A DNA stretch of 64,000 nt from Paenibacillus sp. (GCA_031181325.1 JAPSKX010000001.1:1-64000); one strand, 5' to 3'; positions 1 through 8,963 are shown, counted from the stretch's first letter. Notes: a model not told the origin generated them from the letters alone. Made by a program: numbers and translations.

Positions 1-746
1 TCGGTCTCGACTTCCGATCGGCAAGCCGCCTCGATCGCGGCGTGAACGACGCCGTGCACGATGCCCTGCTCTCGGAGATGCGCCTCGATCGCGGCCGGGT
101 CGATGGGGCGATATTGTCTCGTCTCCCGGACGCGCAGCTTCAAGTGGTCGGAGGGTTCGGCATCCTCGAGCACCCGCTGCAGCCCGTATCCGGGCTTGAC
201 GCGCAGTGTCGCCCGCATGCGGCGTTCGTCGACCCGCACTTCCCACTCCGGCTCGACGGCGGGGTCGGACTCGAATTCGACGACGACGACATCCATCTCG
301 CCGATCGGCGTCGTCGTCGTTCGCATTACCGAATTGACGTACAGCAGGACGCCTTCGCACGGCGTGACGAGCGGGTATTTATCGGGGGCATTCCTCGTCC
401 GCAGGATGCCGTCCCGTACCCAGGCCTTCCCTGGATGCGATTCGAGGGAAGAATCGCGGTCATCGCCCGTCATTCGCGGAAGCGGATTTGTCGGTATGGC
501 TTCGAAAGCGGCGGTCGCCTCGGCGGAGTCGGAGATGACATTCGTCATCGGTTCCTCGGGGGAGGGTTCTTCCGCCTTCAACGTGACGCGAACGACGGCA
601 GGCTTCGACTTCCCCCAGAGACTCTTGCGTTCCGGCTCCAACACTTCGATCGACACTTGCTCGCGTGACGCGTCCAACAGATCGAGGGCGGTCGTCACGG
701 CCGTACTTACCGTTGTCCCTCTGGAAATGACGCTCCTCTCCATCAT
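1..746 (-). CDS. FapA/DUF342 family protein, N-terminal part (runs off left edge)
   Basis: Reading down from 746 gives an open frame of at least 248 codons that leaves the window at base 1. The start is the first of two ATG codons at 741-746, with GAGGTG seven bases upstream. The first ~60 residues resemble the Jag_N domain of FapA proteins (LEPERKSLWGKSKPAVVRV). The part nearest the edge has the family pattern of a helix followed by an EQGIVHGVVHAAI-like segment. FapA (DUF342) proteins are cytoplasmic polymer-forming, beta-helix-type proteins; one is linked to polar flagellar assembly in Vibrio, and the role in Firmicutes is poorly known. A c-di-GMP-I riboswitch with terminator lies between promoter and start, so expression should follow the motile/sessile second messenger. 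Family assignment is firm; function is inferred. Confidence 0.85.
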   Translation of the reverse strand, partial: MMERSVISRGTTVSTAVTTALDLLDASREQVSIEVLEPERKSLWGKSKPAVVRVTLKAEEPSPEEPMTNVISDSAEATAAFEAIPTNPLPRMTGDDRDSSLESHPGKAWVRDGILRTRNAPDKYPLVTPCEGVLLYVNSVMRTTTTPIGEMDVVVVEFESDPAVEPEWEVRVDERRMRATLRVKPGYGLQRVLEDAEPSDHLKLRVRETRQYRPIDPAAIEAHLREQGIVHGVVHAAIEAACRSEVET

Positions 747-776
747 GTACACCTCGCTTTTCGTTGCTTGCGTTTG

Positions 777-815
777 AAAAAAAAAGAGAAGACGCCCGAA
801 AAGAGGGGTCTTCTC
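777..815 (-). terminator. Intrinsic terminator in the riboswitch expression platform
   Basis: On the minus strand, GAGAAGAC and GTCTTCTC arms (808-815 and 786-793) are extended by inner G-C pairs and followed by a run of about nine U. It lies after the riboswitch aptamer and before the FapA start codon, so it can act as the ligand-controlled terminator. Confidence 0.85.
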
Positions 816-827
816 CCATGAGCTTTT

Positions 828-905
828 CGGTAGCCCGGCTGCCGTTGCAGCAATCGCTGCGGTAGGCCCGTGGCTTTGCGTCCCCCCCTTTCGAGGGGTT
901 TGCCG
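828..905 (-). promoter_or_regulatory. Cyclic di-GMP-I (GEMM-I) riboswitch aptamer
   Basis: The minus-strand sequence matches the GEMM-I consensus in order: GGCAAACC, a stem closed by a GAAA tetraloop, the conserved core GGGACGCAAAGCC, a CCUA segment, a variable hairpin, and a closing AGCCGGGCUACC that acts as tetraloop receptor and partner strand. GEMM-I aptamers bind cyclic di-GMP. The terminator 13 bases downstream and the FapA gene after it make a standard transcription-control layout. Whether ligand turns the gene on or off depends on an antiterminator pairing that cannot be settled by eye. Confidence 0.93.
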
Positions 906-1022
906 TTATCGTGTTCTCAATTTTATTTAGTTCATTAGTATTGCATCGCATTGAATCTTATGTACTATTTACCTGCAATTTCAGCATACAACGGTCATGG
1001 GGGCGTTTCAACAGGAAAAAAT

Positions 1023-2159
1023 TCACGCGTGCGAACCGTTCAATAGGATGGATATGACGCAGACGTCGTCGAGGATCTTCGCCCGTAAGTCCGAGATCGC
1101 TTGGACGTAGGCGCCGTTTTCCAAGCTTTGCAAGCGAATCGCTTCTTTCTCCAGCGCGTCGATGGAGGCGTAGATGGATCGGCCGGGCGTCTCTACGAGT
1201 CCGTCCGTATACAAGAGAAGCCGCGTACCGTCCCGGTACGGTATGGTACAGAGCGAGGGGGCGGCCATCGTCGATAAGCCGATCGGAATACAAGTTCCTG
1301 CAAGCCGCGTATTGCCGGCTTGGGGATGCAGGAGCAAACCCGGCGGATGACCCGCGTTGAAGTAATCGATCGTGCGTCGTCGGGTATCGATCTCCGCGAA
1401 TATCGCCGTGAAGTACATAAGGCGCTCGCTGGCCTCGAACAGTCGATTCATATATCGGTTCAAATGCTCGTAGATGCGACCCGGGTTTTGGCCGCGATGG
1501 AAGAGGTCGTCCAGGAATGACCGGATGGACATGCTGACGAACGCCGACGAAAGTCCGTGCCCCGCGACGTCGATCAGGATAACGGCGTATCGATGCGAGT
1601 CGATCTGCTTCCAATATAGCATGTCGCCGGATACCTCGTCGGATTGTCGGTATACGCTGTGTATGCGAATGTCTTCGTGCTCGATGGGAGGACTTAAGAC
1701 GCTGCGTTGGACTTGCCTGGCGATTCGCAGTTCTTTGATCAATTTGGCTTCCCGGGATTTCCGACCATCGGTTTCCCGCTTCAGGCTCAGCGCGGATTCG
1801 ACGCGGGCCAGCAATTCGATTCGCTCGCAGCCCTTCTCGATGAAATCCATGCCGCCCGCTTCGAAGGCGGCCGCCATATGGCTTTTGTTCGCCGTTACGA
1901 AAATGATGGGGGTATCCGACCATGCCGCGCAAGACTTAATAATTTTGCAGGCTTCGACGCCGCTCATCTCCGGCATCTCGATGTCCATCAGAATCAAGTC
2001 GACATTCGTCAGCGGCGGACCGGTCTGCTCGATCCCGAGGAGGCGGAACGCTTCGAAGGCGGACCCGGCGACGGAGATGTCGCGATAACCCGCTGTTTCC
2101 AGCTCGTTCCGGAAGAAGCCCAAATTAAAAGACGAGTCGTCAACGATTAAGATTCCCAT
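1023..2159 (-). CDS. Response regulator with C-terminal PP2C/SpoIIE-type phosphatase domain
   Basis: The 378-residue product begins with a receiver domain (about residues 2-125; MGILIVDDSS start, phospho-acceptor Asp in LILMDIEMPEMSG, conserved Lys near IEKG). A short linker with RQVQRSVLSP leads to a PP2C-like RsbU/SpoIIE domain (about 165-375) carrying metal-binding DVAGHG, GHPPG and LLYTDGLVE motifs. Such proteins dephosphorylate anti-sigma-factor antagonists in partner-switching cascades when phosphorylated. The start at 2159 is chosen over a longer frame to 2261 because GGAAGGAG sits seven bases upstream and the receiver domain begins exactly there. No kinase or antagonist gene is adjacent, so the partner is unknown. 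Confidence 0.88.
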   Translation of the reverse strand: MGILIVDDSSFNLGFFRNELETAGYRDISVAGSAFEAFRLLGIEQTGPPLTNVDLILMDIEMPEMSGVEACKIIKSCAAWSDTPIIFVTANKSHMAAAFEAGGMDFIEKGCERIELLARVESALSLKRETDGRKSREAKLIKELRIARQVQRSVLSPPIEHEDIRIHSVYRQSDEVSGDMLYWKQIDSHRYAVILIDVAGHGLSSAFVSMSIRSFLDDLFHRGQNPGRIYEHLNRYMNRLFEASERLMYFTAIFAEIDTRRRTIDYFNAGHPPGLLLHPQAGNTRLAGTCIPIGLSTMAAPSLCTIPYRDGTRLLLYTDGLVETPGRSIYASIDALEKEAIRLQSLENGAYVQAISDLRAKILDDVCVISILLNGSHA

Positions 2160-2247
2160 GCGAGGGCTCCTTCCGGTTGATGCGGTGATTGCTTTCCATC
2201 TTACAACGAATCGCACGTTTCCGTCAGGCAGAATCCACAGGTATTCG

Positions 2248-2275
2248 TTGCTTGTCTTCATTACTCATGTATGAT
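2248..2275 (+). promoter_or_regulatory. Putative sigma-A promoter for secG
   Basis: TTGCTT at 2248 and TATGAT at 2270 are separated by 16 bases and lie about 43 bases before the secG start. The -10 is good and the -35 mediocre. Confidence 0.45.
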
Positions 2276-2317
2276 ACTATTGCTATTACGTGAGTTTTAG
2301 GTCCGGAGGTGGAACGT

Positions 2318-2551
2318 TTGGAAACTTTGTTTAAAGTGCTCTTGATCATCTTCTCTGTCGCATTGATCGCGATCGTGCTGCTTCAGAAGGGGAAGAGCGC
2401 GGGCTTGTCCGGCGCCATCACGGGCGGTGCGGAGCATCTGTTCGGCAAGCAGAAGGCGCGCGGCATGGAGCTTGTGCTGCAGCGCGTAACGATGGGTCTC
2501 GCGGCCGGCTTCTTCATCTTGACGATCGTAGTCGCCTACGTCGTAGGGTGA
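2318..2551 (+). CDS. secG: Preprotein translocase subunit SecG
   Basis: A 77-residue membrane protein with two hydrophobic helices flanking the conserved SecG loop (LLQKGKSAGLSGAI, GGAEHLFGKQKARG). SecG associates with SecYE in the membrane and helps SecA-driven protein export. The TTG start at 2318 is preferred over GTG at 2309 because GGAGGT (2305-2310) would overlap the GTG but sits seven bases before the TTG. It is followed by a terminator and then rnr, as in many Bacilli where secG and rnr are neighbours. Confidence 0.95.
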   Translation: METLFKVLLIIFSVALIAIVLLQKGKSAGLSGAITGGAEHLFGKQKARGMELVLQRVTMGLAAGFFILTIVVAYVVG

Positions 2552-2587
2552 GGCAAGGAACAATTATACATGCATGCGTTCGCTGTA

Positions 2588-2618
2588 CAGCAGGTTACGC
2601 TAAACCTGCTGTTTTTGT
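2588..2618 (+). terminator. Terminator after secG
   Basis: CAGCAGGTT and AACCTGCTG arms with a short loop are followed by TTTTTGTTTT. Confidence 0.8.
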
Positions 2619-2666
2619 TTTGCCTGCGAGTGGATACACTAGAAGTAAGGAATCGAGGTGATCAGC

Positions 2667-5327
2667 TTGGTAACGAAGCAGGAGCTTCTTGAGTTTATGA
2701 GGGAGACGGCGTATAAGCCGATGACTGTCCAGGAATTGGAGAGCCATTACGGCGTGGACGGGGCGGAGGAGTTCAAGGAGCTGGTGAAGCTTCTGAACGA
2801 GATGGAACACGAAGGCGAGATCCTCCGCACGCGCACAGACCGCTACGGCGTGCCCGAGCGGATGAATCTCGTGCGCGGGCGTCTGCACGCCCACCCGAAG
2901 GGGTTCGGCTTCCTGATTCCGGACGACCGCGATCATCCGGATATTTACATTCATCTGAACGACATGAAAGGCGCGATGCAGAACGATACCGTGCTCGGCC
3001 GGGTCACGGGCCGCAGCGGTCCGAACGGCACGAAGCTCGAGGGCGAGGTCGTGCGCGTCGTGAAGCGGGCGAATACGCAAGTCGTCGGGACGTTCGACAG
3101 CCACGAGACGTACGGCTTCGTCCTGCCGGACGATAAGCGAATCCAAAAGGATATCTTCATCCCGCGCGAGAAGTTCATGGGCGCGGTATCCGGCCAGAAG
3201 GTCGTCGTCAACCTCGTGTCGTTCCCGGACGGACGGGCTGCGGCCGAGGGCGAAATCGTGGAAATCCTGGGACACAAGGACGATCCGGGCGTGGACATCT
3301 TGTCCATCATTCGCAAGTTCGGCCTCCCGGAGGCGTTCCCGCCCGAGGTGATGGAGGAAGCGGAGGCGGCGCCGGACACGATCCGCGAGGAGGAGCTCGT
3401 CGGGCGCCGCGATCTGCGCGGCCGCACGATCGTTACGATCGACGGCGAGGACGCGAAGGACCTCGACGACGCCGTCGACGTGCAGCGGCTCGAGAACGGC
3501 AATTACTTGCTGGGCGTGCACATCGCGGACGTAGGGTATTACGTGAAGGAAGGCTCGGCGCTCGATCGGGAAGCGTTCAACCGCGGGACGTCGGTGTACT
3601 TGGTCGACCGCGTCATCCCGATGCTGCCGCACCGCCTCTCCAACGGCATCTGCTCGCTGCATCCGCGCGTCGACCGGCTGACGCTGTCGTGCGAGATGGA
3701 GATCGATGCGACGGGGAAGGTCGTGCGGCATGACATCTTCCCATCGGTGATCAAGACCGTCGAGCGGATGACGTACAAGAACGTGCGTCTGCTCGTGGAC
3801 GAAGAAGCGGAGCCGGAGCCCGAGCTGCTCGAGCGGTACAAGGAGCTGCTGCCGTTCTTCCGGCAGATGCGCGACCTGGCTCTCATCTTGCGCGAGAAAC
3901 GGATGCGCCGCGGCGCGATCGACTTCGACTTCTCGGAATCGAAGGTCATCGTCGACGAGGAAGGCAAGCCGATCGATATCGTGAAGCGGCCGCGGACGAT
4001 CGCGGAGCAGATGATCGAGGAGTTCATGCTGGCGGCGAACGAGACGGTGGCCGAGCATTTCCATTGGCTCAAGGTCCCGTTCCTGTATCGGATCCATGAA
4101 GATCCGGACGGCGAGAAGCTGCTGCACTTCATGCAGTTCATTACGAACTTCGGGTACGTGGTGAAGGGGAAGGGCAACACCGTCCATCCGCGCGCGCTGC
4201 AATCGCTGCTTGAGGAGATTAAGGGCGCGAAGGAGGAAACCGTCATCTCGACCGTCATGCTCCGTTCGATGAAGCAGGCGCGGTACGATGCGGAATCGCT
4301 GGGCCACTTCGGTCTCGCGGCGGAATATTACTCGCACTTCACGTCGCCGATCCGTCGATACCCGGACCTCGTCATTCATCGCGTGATGCGCGAAGTCATC
4401 GACAACGGCGGCGCGCTGCCGGAGCATCGCCAAGACTACTTGGCGTCGCGCATGCCGGATATCGCGCAGCAGTCGTCCGAGCGCGAGCGCCTCGCGGTGG
4501 ACGCGGAGCGGGAGACGGACGCGCTGAAGAAGGCCGAGTACATGGTCGACAAGATCGGCGAGGAGTTCGAAGGCATCATCTCGTCCGTTACGTCGTTCGG
4601 CATGTTCATCGAGCTGGAAAATACGATCGAAGGTCTGGTGCGACTCAGCGACCTGTCCGACGACTATTATCACTTCCATGAGATGCAACTGGCTTTGATC
4701 GGCGAGCGGACGGCCCGCGTGTTCCGGATCGGAGACGAAGTGAAGGTGCGCGTCGCGCGGGTGAACGTCGATGAGCGCAATATCGATTTCGAACTTGTCG
4801 ACATGAAGTCGCGCGCCGGCGGCAAGGCGAACTTCATTCGCGGCGACGCCGACGCGATCGGCCGGGGCGCGGGCGGCCGCACGAAGCGCAGCCGCGGCAA
4901 GGTCATCGCGGCCGAAGGCACGCAGGAGCGGAACGCGCGCGGCACGCGCAATGCCGCCGGGGACGGCGGCACGGATTTCTGGGGCTTCAAGCCGAGCGGC
5001 GAGAAGCGTCGGAGCGGGTCCGGCGGCTCCGCGGGCGGCGGCGCCGGAGCGGGTCCGGGCAAGCGAGGCGGGCCCGGGGGCAAGAAGAAGCCGCGCACGG
5101 GCGGCTTCGGCGGGGGCTTCGCCGCGGGGCCCGGCTCCGGCAAGGGCAAGAGCGCCGGAGGCGGCGGCAAGAAGAAGGGCAAGAACGGCCCTCGCGCGGG
5201 CGGTCCGCGCACGTCGGCGCTGCTCGCGGTCGAGGCGTCCGGCGAATTGACGCCGCCTCGGTTCGAGACGACTTCGGCGGCGGATGCGCCGAAGAAGAAG
5301 CGGTGGAAGAAGAAGCGCAAAGATTAA
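2667..5327 (+). CDS. rnr: Ribonuclease R (RNase II/RNB family 3'-5' exoribonuclease)
   Basis: An 886-residue RNase R. In order it has an N-terminal winged-helix region, two cold-shock/OB domains (around [17 protein letters not shown]), the RNB catalytic domain with the Asp cluster ([16 protein letters not shown]) and [15 protein letters not shown], and a C-terminal S1 domain ([18 protein letters not shown]). RNase R degrades structured RNA and works with tmRNA-SmpB in ribosome rescue. The TTG start at 2667 is supported by GAGGTGATC at 2655-2663; the upstream in-frame GTG lies inside that ribosome binding site. The last ~160 residues form a Gly-, Lys- and Arg-rich low-complexity tail, longer and more Gly-rich than the usual basic tail. 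Confidence 0.96.
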   Translation: MVTKQELLEFMRETAYKPMTVQELESHYGVDGAEEFKELVKLLNEMEHEGEILRTRTDRYGVPERMNLVRGRLHAHPKGFGFLIPDDRDHPDIYIHLNDMKGAMQNDTVLGRVTGRSGPNGTKLEGEVVRVVKRANTQVVGTFDSHETYGFVLPDDKRIQKDIFIPREKFMGAVSGQKVVVNLVSFPDGRAAAEGEIVEILGHKDDPGVDILSIIRKFGLPEAFPPEVMEEAEAAPDTIREEELVGRRDLRGRTIVTIDGEDAKDLDDAVDVQRLENGNYLLGVHIADVGYYVKEGSALDREAFNRGTSVYLVDRVIPMLPHRLSNGICSLHPRVDRLTLSCEMEIDATGKVVRHDIFPSVIKTVERMTYKNVRLLVDEEAEPEPELLERYKELLPFFRQMRDLALILREKRMRRGAIDFDFSESKVIVDEEGKPIDIVKRPRTIAEQMIEEFMLAANETVAEHFHWLKVPFLYRIHEDPDGEKLLHFMQFITNFGYVVKGKGNTVHPRALQSLLEEIKGAKEETVISTVMLRSMKQARYDAESLGHFGLAAEYYSHFTSPIRRYPDLVIHRVMREVIDNGGALPEHRQDYLASRMPDIAQQSSERERLAVDAERETDALKKAEYMVDKIGEEFEGIISSVTSFGMFIELENTIEGLVRLSDLSDDYYHFHEMQLALIGERTARVFRIGDEVKVRVARVNVDERNIDFELVDMKSRAGGKANFIRGDADAIGRGAGGRTKRSRGKVIAAEGTQERNARGTRNAAGDGGTDFWGFKPSGEKRRSGSGGSAGGGAGAGPGKRGGPGGKKKPRTGGFGGGFAAGPGSGKGKSAGGGGKKKGKNGPRAGGPRTSALLAVEASGELTPPRFETTSAADAPKKKRWKKKRKD

Positions 5328-5337
5328 CGATATCGAT

Positions 5338-5370
5338 GACCGCGTCCCTCGGGGGCGCGGCTTTTTTTTG
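5338..5370 (+). terminator. Terminator after rnr
   Basis: A CCGCG/CGCGG stem extended by CCC/GGG is followed by eight T. Confidence 0.85.
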
Positions 5371-5439
5371 CGGCATAGTCCGCGCCTGCGCGAAATACAT
5401 GTAAGTATCTTGCTTTCGCGGGGGGAGGAGGGGCGGAGC

Positions 5440-6111
5440 ATGCCGGAGTGCGACAGCGGCTCGGGGATAGAGGAAGCGTATGTCTCGGCGACGTTCCAGG
5501 CGCTGGCGGATGCCGTTCTCCCGCCCGTATGGAAGCGGACGGCGGCGGACGAGACATTCATCCCCGGAGGGGTGCAGCGCTGCGCGGATCAATATGTCCG
5601 AATCGAGCTGGATCGGTCGCGATTCGTTCCCGCGAACGCCGAGGGAGAACGGAGGCCGCGCTTATCCTGGGCGTCGGCGAAGCTGCTGGACGCCGCGGCC
5701 GACGAACTGATCCGGCGAGGCGCGGCGCAGTTCGCGGGCGCACCGCGCCCGTTCCCGGACGGCGGTTCGTTCGCCGCCCTGTCGCGCGAGGATCGGCTCC
5801 AAGCGCTGACGCTGCTCGATCGGATAGACCTTCCGCTGCAGGACCTGCCTCCTCCGTTCGCGGATAACAGCGTCTCGATCCTTGTGATGGCGAATTCGTT
5901 CTACCAACTGACGATATTCGGATATTACTCGGAGTGGCTCGGCTACGGTACGACGCGTCTGTCGCCCCCGCAGGAACGGCGCATGGAATGCTTCCCTCCG
6001 GGTTGGAGCCTGACGGGTTATCCGGGTCCCTCCCCGGGCTATCGGGACCTTCGCGGATTCGAAATCGGCGAATTACTCTCGAAAGGAGTGGATCTGGATC
6101 GCAGAACCTGA
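5440..6111 (+). CDS. Gluconate 2-dehydrogenase subunit 3-like small subunit
   Basis: A 223-residue protein of the family that accompanies GMC-type flavin dehydrogenases. The N-terminus has the family-like pattern FQALADAVLPP and the rest is helical with an aromatic-rich segment (SFYQLTIFGYYSEW). In characterised complexes such a subunit assists maturation or export of the flavoprotein. This copy shows no obvious twin-arginine or Sec signal. The ATG at 5440 follows a GGAGGAGGGG ribosome binding site. Its stop overlaps the beginning of the next gene, which is the expected catalytic partner, so the two are translationally coupled. The substrate is unknown. Confidence 0.75.
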   Translation: MPECDSGSGIEEAYVSATFQALADAVLPPVWKRTAADETFIPGGVQRCADQYVRIELDRSRFVPANAEGERRPRLSWASAKLLDAAADELIRRGAAQFAGAPRPFPDGGSFAALSREDRLQALTLLDRIDLPLQDLPPPFADNSVSILVMANSFYQLTIFGYYSEWLGYGTTRLSPPQERRMECFPPGWSLTGYPGPSPGYRDLRGFEIGELLSKGVDLDRRT

Positions 6112-6118
6112 CGTCATC

Positions 6119-7777
6119 GTGATCGGCTCGGGCGGCGGCGGCGCCGTCGTCGCCAAGGAGCTCGGGGAGAGGGGCCTGAAGGTGCTCGTATTGGAGGCCG
6201 GCCCATGGTACGGCAACGCGCGGTGGCCGGCGCCGAACGATTCCCCCGGCGCGCGGTTCGGCGCCGAACCTTCCGACCTTCATATCGGACTGCTTCGGGA
6301 GCAGTTCAACAAACGGGAAGACGATATGAACAATCTCATCGCGGGCAAGCTCCGTTGGGGGCCGTCGGACCGCGGTCGGCCGCCTTGGTTCCGGAACGTC
6401 CGGGGCGGCGGCTTCGTGTGGCAAAATTCGGGCGTCGGCGGCACGACCCAGTCGTATCTGGCGAATTCCCCCCGCGCCTATCCCTCTTCGGTAGACGGAG
6501 CGTGGCCGATCCCTTACCGGGAGCTAATCCCATACTACGAGCAAGCCGAGCGCACGCTGCCGGTCGCGTTCGCGCCGACGACCTCCAAGGAGGAATTGTT
6601 TTATTTCGGCGCGAGGAAGGCCGGCTGGCGGCTCATCCCGACGTTAGACGTGACGGGGCCCGGGTACCGGCCGCAGCCGAACGCCATCCTGCCGCCCAAC
6701 CCGCGCTTCGCCGATCCGGACGTGTCGACGGAGCGGCTGTCGCATATGGAAGGCTGCACGCTTGCGGGACATTGCATCAACGGCTGTCCGCACGGACCGT
6801 CGGTGGATCGCGTCGCGAAGCGTTCGACCCTCGTCAGCTACGTCCCGCTCGCGCTCCGAACGGGCAACGTCGCCATCCGGCCGAACGCGTTCGCGACGCG
6901 GATCTTGACCGAAGCGCATCCGTCGGAAGGGCAACGCGCAATCGGCGTGCGGGTCCGGGACACGTGGACGGGGGAGACGGAGGACGTTCGCGCCCGCGTC
7001 GTTGTGATGGCCGCGGGCGCGATCGAGAGTCCGCGGCTGTGGCTCAACTCGGGGCTCCCCCGCAACCGATGGGTCGGGAAGGGGCTGTGTAACCACTATC
7101 TCGACTGGGTGACAGGCATGTTTACCGAACGCGAATTGCTGTCGATCTTGGGAAGTCCGAGCGCGAACCCCTTCGCCGGGCATACGTCCGGCGCCAGGCT
7201 CGACGTCCCGGGACTCGGATCGTTGCTTCTTACGGGCTTAAGTCCCGGTTTGACCGCAACGCTAAGCTTCGGGATTACGGAGCCCGGCGGCCTGCCCGGC
7301 ATCGGGCGCGGACGCGCCGTCGGACCGGAGCTTCAGTACTGGATGGAGCGTTATAGGACTTCGTTGAGCATCGCCGTAATCGCGGACGACGAGCCCGATC
7401 CAAGGAACGGCATCGAGGTCGATCCGCGGATGGAAGACGAACACGGCCCCGTACCGGTTATCGCCTACGTTCCGACGCCGAGGAGCCGTAGAAATCGCGA
7501 AGCGCTGGTCGGCGTCGCCGTAGACATCTTGCGGAAGGCGGGCGCCGTACAGGTACATCGCGCGAATTGGCCTGCTTCCCTCATGATCCATATGGAAAGC
7601 ACGATGCGCATGGGGCATGTCGTAGATGTCGACGGCGAGGCGTACCAGACGAAGCGGCTGTACATCGCGGACAACAGCATGCACTATAACGCGATCGGAG
7701 GCGTGAATCCGACGCTAACGACGCAGGCGCTCGCCGTTCGCACGGCGGAAAAGCTCGTCGGAAAATATTTTCAATAA
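6119..7777 (+). CDS. GMC-family FAD-dependent oxidoreductase (start codon uncertain)
   Basis: A ~552-residue glucose-methanol-choline oxidoreductase. It has the FAD-binding glycine motif (VIGSGGGGAVVAKELGERG) followed by VLVLEAGPWYG, a middle Cys-containing GCTLAGHCINGCPHG segment, and the C-terminal family signature around MRMG and NAIGGVNPTLTTQALA. It oxidises an alcohol or sugar, probably passing electrons on through the small subunit encoded just upstream. The only canonical start, GTG at 6119, falls inside the first beta strand of the Rossmann fold and would remove residues before the IGSG. The frame is open upstream. A ribosome binding site (AAAGGAG, 6082-6088) points to a start near 6095-6100, where the best-spaced codon is ATC at 6098. 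A non-standard start or a point mutation is likely. Confidence 0.85.
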   Translation: MIGSGGGGAVVAKELGERGLKVLVLEAGPWYGNARWPAPNDSPGARFGAEPSDLHIGLLREQFNKREDDMNNLIAGKLRWGPSDRGRPPWFRNVRGGGFVWQNSGVGGTTQSYLANSPRAYPSSVDGAWPIPYRELIPYYEQAERTLPVAFAPTTSKEELFYFGARKAGWRLIPTLDVTGPGYRPQPNAILPPNPRFADPDVSTERLSHMEGCTLAGHCINGCPHGPSVDRVAKRSTLVSYVPLALRTGNVAIRPNAFATRILTEAHPSEGQRAIGVRVRDTWTGETEDVRARVVVMAAGAIESPRLWLNSGLPRNRWVGKGLCNHYLDWVTGMFTERELLSILGSPSANPFAGHTSGARLDVPGLGSLLLTGLSPGLTATLSFGITEPGGLPGIGRGRAVGPELQYWMERYRTSLSIAVIADDEPDPRNGIEVDPRMEDEHGPVPVIAYVPTPRSRRNREALVGVAVDILRKAGAVQVHRANWPASLMIHMESTMRMGHVVDVDGEAYQTKRLYIADNSMHYNAIGGVNPTLTTQALAVRTAEKLVGKYFQ

Positions 7778-7822
7778 GTCGCAAAAAAAGTGGACACCCT
7801 ATGGACGAAAGAGGGTGCGACC

Positions 7823-8365
7823 ATGAATATTCTTGAAATTCTTAACGACGCCGTCAAACCGTATTTAAATAAAGAAAAGCCGCCGCTGAACGTCGGAGAA
7901 GTCATGAATCTGTGGTTTTATCTGACGGCGACGGAACAGTCGATGGCGGGCGAACGGGTGTCGTTCAATACGGTGCAGGACGCGGAATTGAAGGAGAAGC
8001 TTAAGGATGCGCTGGAAAATGTCCACAAGCCGATCCGCGAGGAGCTGACGTCGTTCCTGAAAGCCGAAGGCGTGCCGTTGCCCGCCCCGTCGGCGGATAA
8101 ACCGCTCGGCGATTTCAGAAGCGTCCCGGAGGGCTCCAAGCTGACCGACAGCGAGGTCGCGAACTTGGTCAGCTTCAACATCGTCCTGGGCATCAATTAC
8201 GCGACCCGGGGCCTTACGGAATCGGTGCGGCCGGACGTCGCGACGATGTTCGCGAGATTTCAGCTGCGGAAGATCGCGTTTTCGATTCCGTTTCGAGACC
8301 TGTTGGCGAGGAAAGGCTGGCTGCAAGAGCCTCCGCCTTATCGGACGGGAGCGCTCGTGCAGTAG
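7823..8365 (+). CDS. DUF3231 family protein
   Basis: A 180-residue soluble, mostly helical protein resembling the DUF3231 family of Bacillales, which is related in sequence to CotF-like ferritin-fold spore proteins. Only about half of the usual two-copy (~330-residue) version is present, so this is a single-repeat form. The ATG at 7823 follows GAGGGTG. The GMC oxidoreductase ends 46 bases upstream and the terminator lies just downstream, so the gene may be read from the same transcript. No enzymatic motif is visible. Function unknown; a spore-associated role is a guess from the family. Confidence 0.7.
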   Translation: MNILEILNDAVKPYLNKEKPPLNVGEVMNLWFYLTATEQSMAGERVSFNTVQDAELKEKLKDALENVHKPIREELTSFLKAEGVPLPAPSADKPLGDFRSVPEGSKLTDSEVANLVSFNIVLGINYATRGLTESVRPDVATMFARFQLRKIAFSIPFRDLLARKGWLQEPPPYRTGALVQ

Positions 8366-8385
8366 ACGGTTCGAAACAAGCGGCT

Positions 8386-8420
8386 AAGACGTTGACCTAG
8401 GTTAACGTCTTTCTTGTTTT
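8386..8420 (+). terminator. Terminator after the DUF3231 gene
   Basis: AAGACGTT and AACGTCTT arms with further inner pairing are followed by TCTTGTTTT. Confidence 0.75.
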
Positions 8421-8510
8421 CGGCGCAATAAAGCGTTCTTTCGCATAGAACCCGCACGGTTCTGGGCACATTACTCCTAAAGCTAACGACGAAGGAGTGC
8501 ATGTCTCCCG

Positions 8511-8900
8511 ATGCGGACGATCTTGTTGAAGTGGATTCTATATTTGCTGGCGGTCGGTCTCGTCATTCCTGCGTGCAACGCGCAATCGAACGCGCAGCCG
8601 GACGTTCGGGCGGAGGCGTACGGCGCTCCGCGCGCCGTGCAACGCGAGCCTGTGGAGAAGTACGGGAAATGGGGCAAGCTCGGGCTGGAAGCGACCCAAC
8701 GGAAGTACCCGAACGCGAAAATCGTCGACTATGAGCATATGGGGCGGAGCGAGGTCGAGACGTTCCATTACGAGCTGAAGGAAGGCGGCCGGGAGTGGGT
8801 CGTCGAGGTGCGCATGATGTTCGATCCGGAGACCGAAGAAGTGCTCTCCGTCGATTTCGTGCCGGTGCAACCGGACCAAGGGCAGAACCAGTCGAAATAA
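8511..8900 (+). CDS. Small lipoprotein, DUF3889/YqzG-like
   Basis: A 129-residue protein with an N-terminal hydrophobic segment ending in a lipobox-like VIPAC, suggesting a lipoprotein anchored outside the cell membrane. The mature part contains an EKYGKWGKLGLEATQRKYPN segment and an acidic two-strand region (EWVVEVRMMFDPETEEVLSV) typical of the YqzG/DUF3889 group of Bacillales, which has PepSY-like character. The ribosome binding site GAAGGAG is 13 bases before this ATG. A better-spaced ATG at 8501 is in another frame that yields no convincing protein, so translation may be modest. Role unknown. Confidence 0.7.
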   Translation: MRTILLKWILYLLAVGLVIPACNAQSNAQPDVRAEAYGAPRAVQREPVEKYGKWGKLGLEATQRKYPNAKIVDYEHMGRSEVETFHYELKEGGREWVVEVRMMFDPETEEVLSVDFVPVQPDQGQNQSK

Positions 8901-8963
8901 GGGATGGGCGGTGGAATGGGCGGCATTCCACCACTCCCCATACCCATGCGCGCGGGACTGTGG

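Noticed and set aside
42-777. Two long plus-strand open frames at the left edge
   Set aside because: They are antisense to the FapA-like frame, have Arg/Asp-rich composition typical of GC-rich shadow frames and match no family.
2595-5561. A 988-codon minus-strand open frame
   Set aside because: It is wholly antisense to rnr, consists of His/Arg/Leu-rich sequence without domains, and reflects high GC at codon position 3.
8501-8734. ATG 8501 with ideal ribosome-binding-site spacing
   Set aside because: Its product is Ser/Arg-rich with no signal or family pattern, while the 8511 frame gives a lipobox and a DUF3889-like domain.
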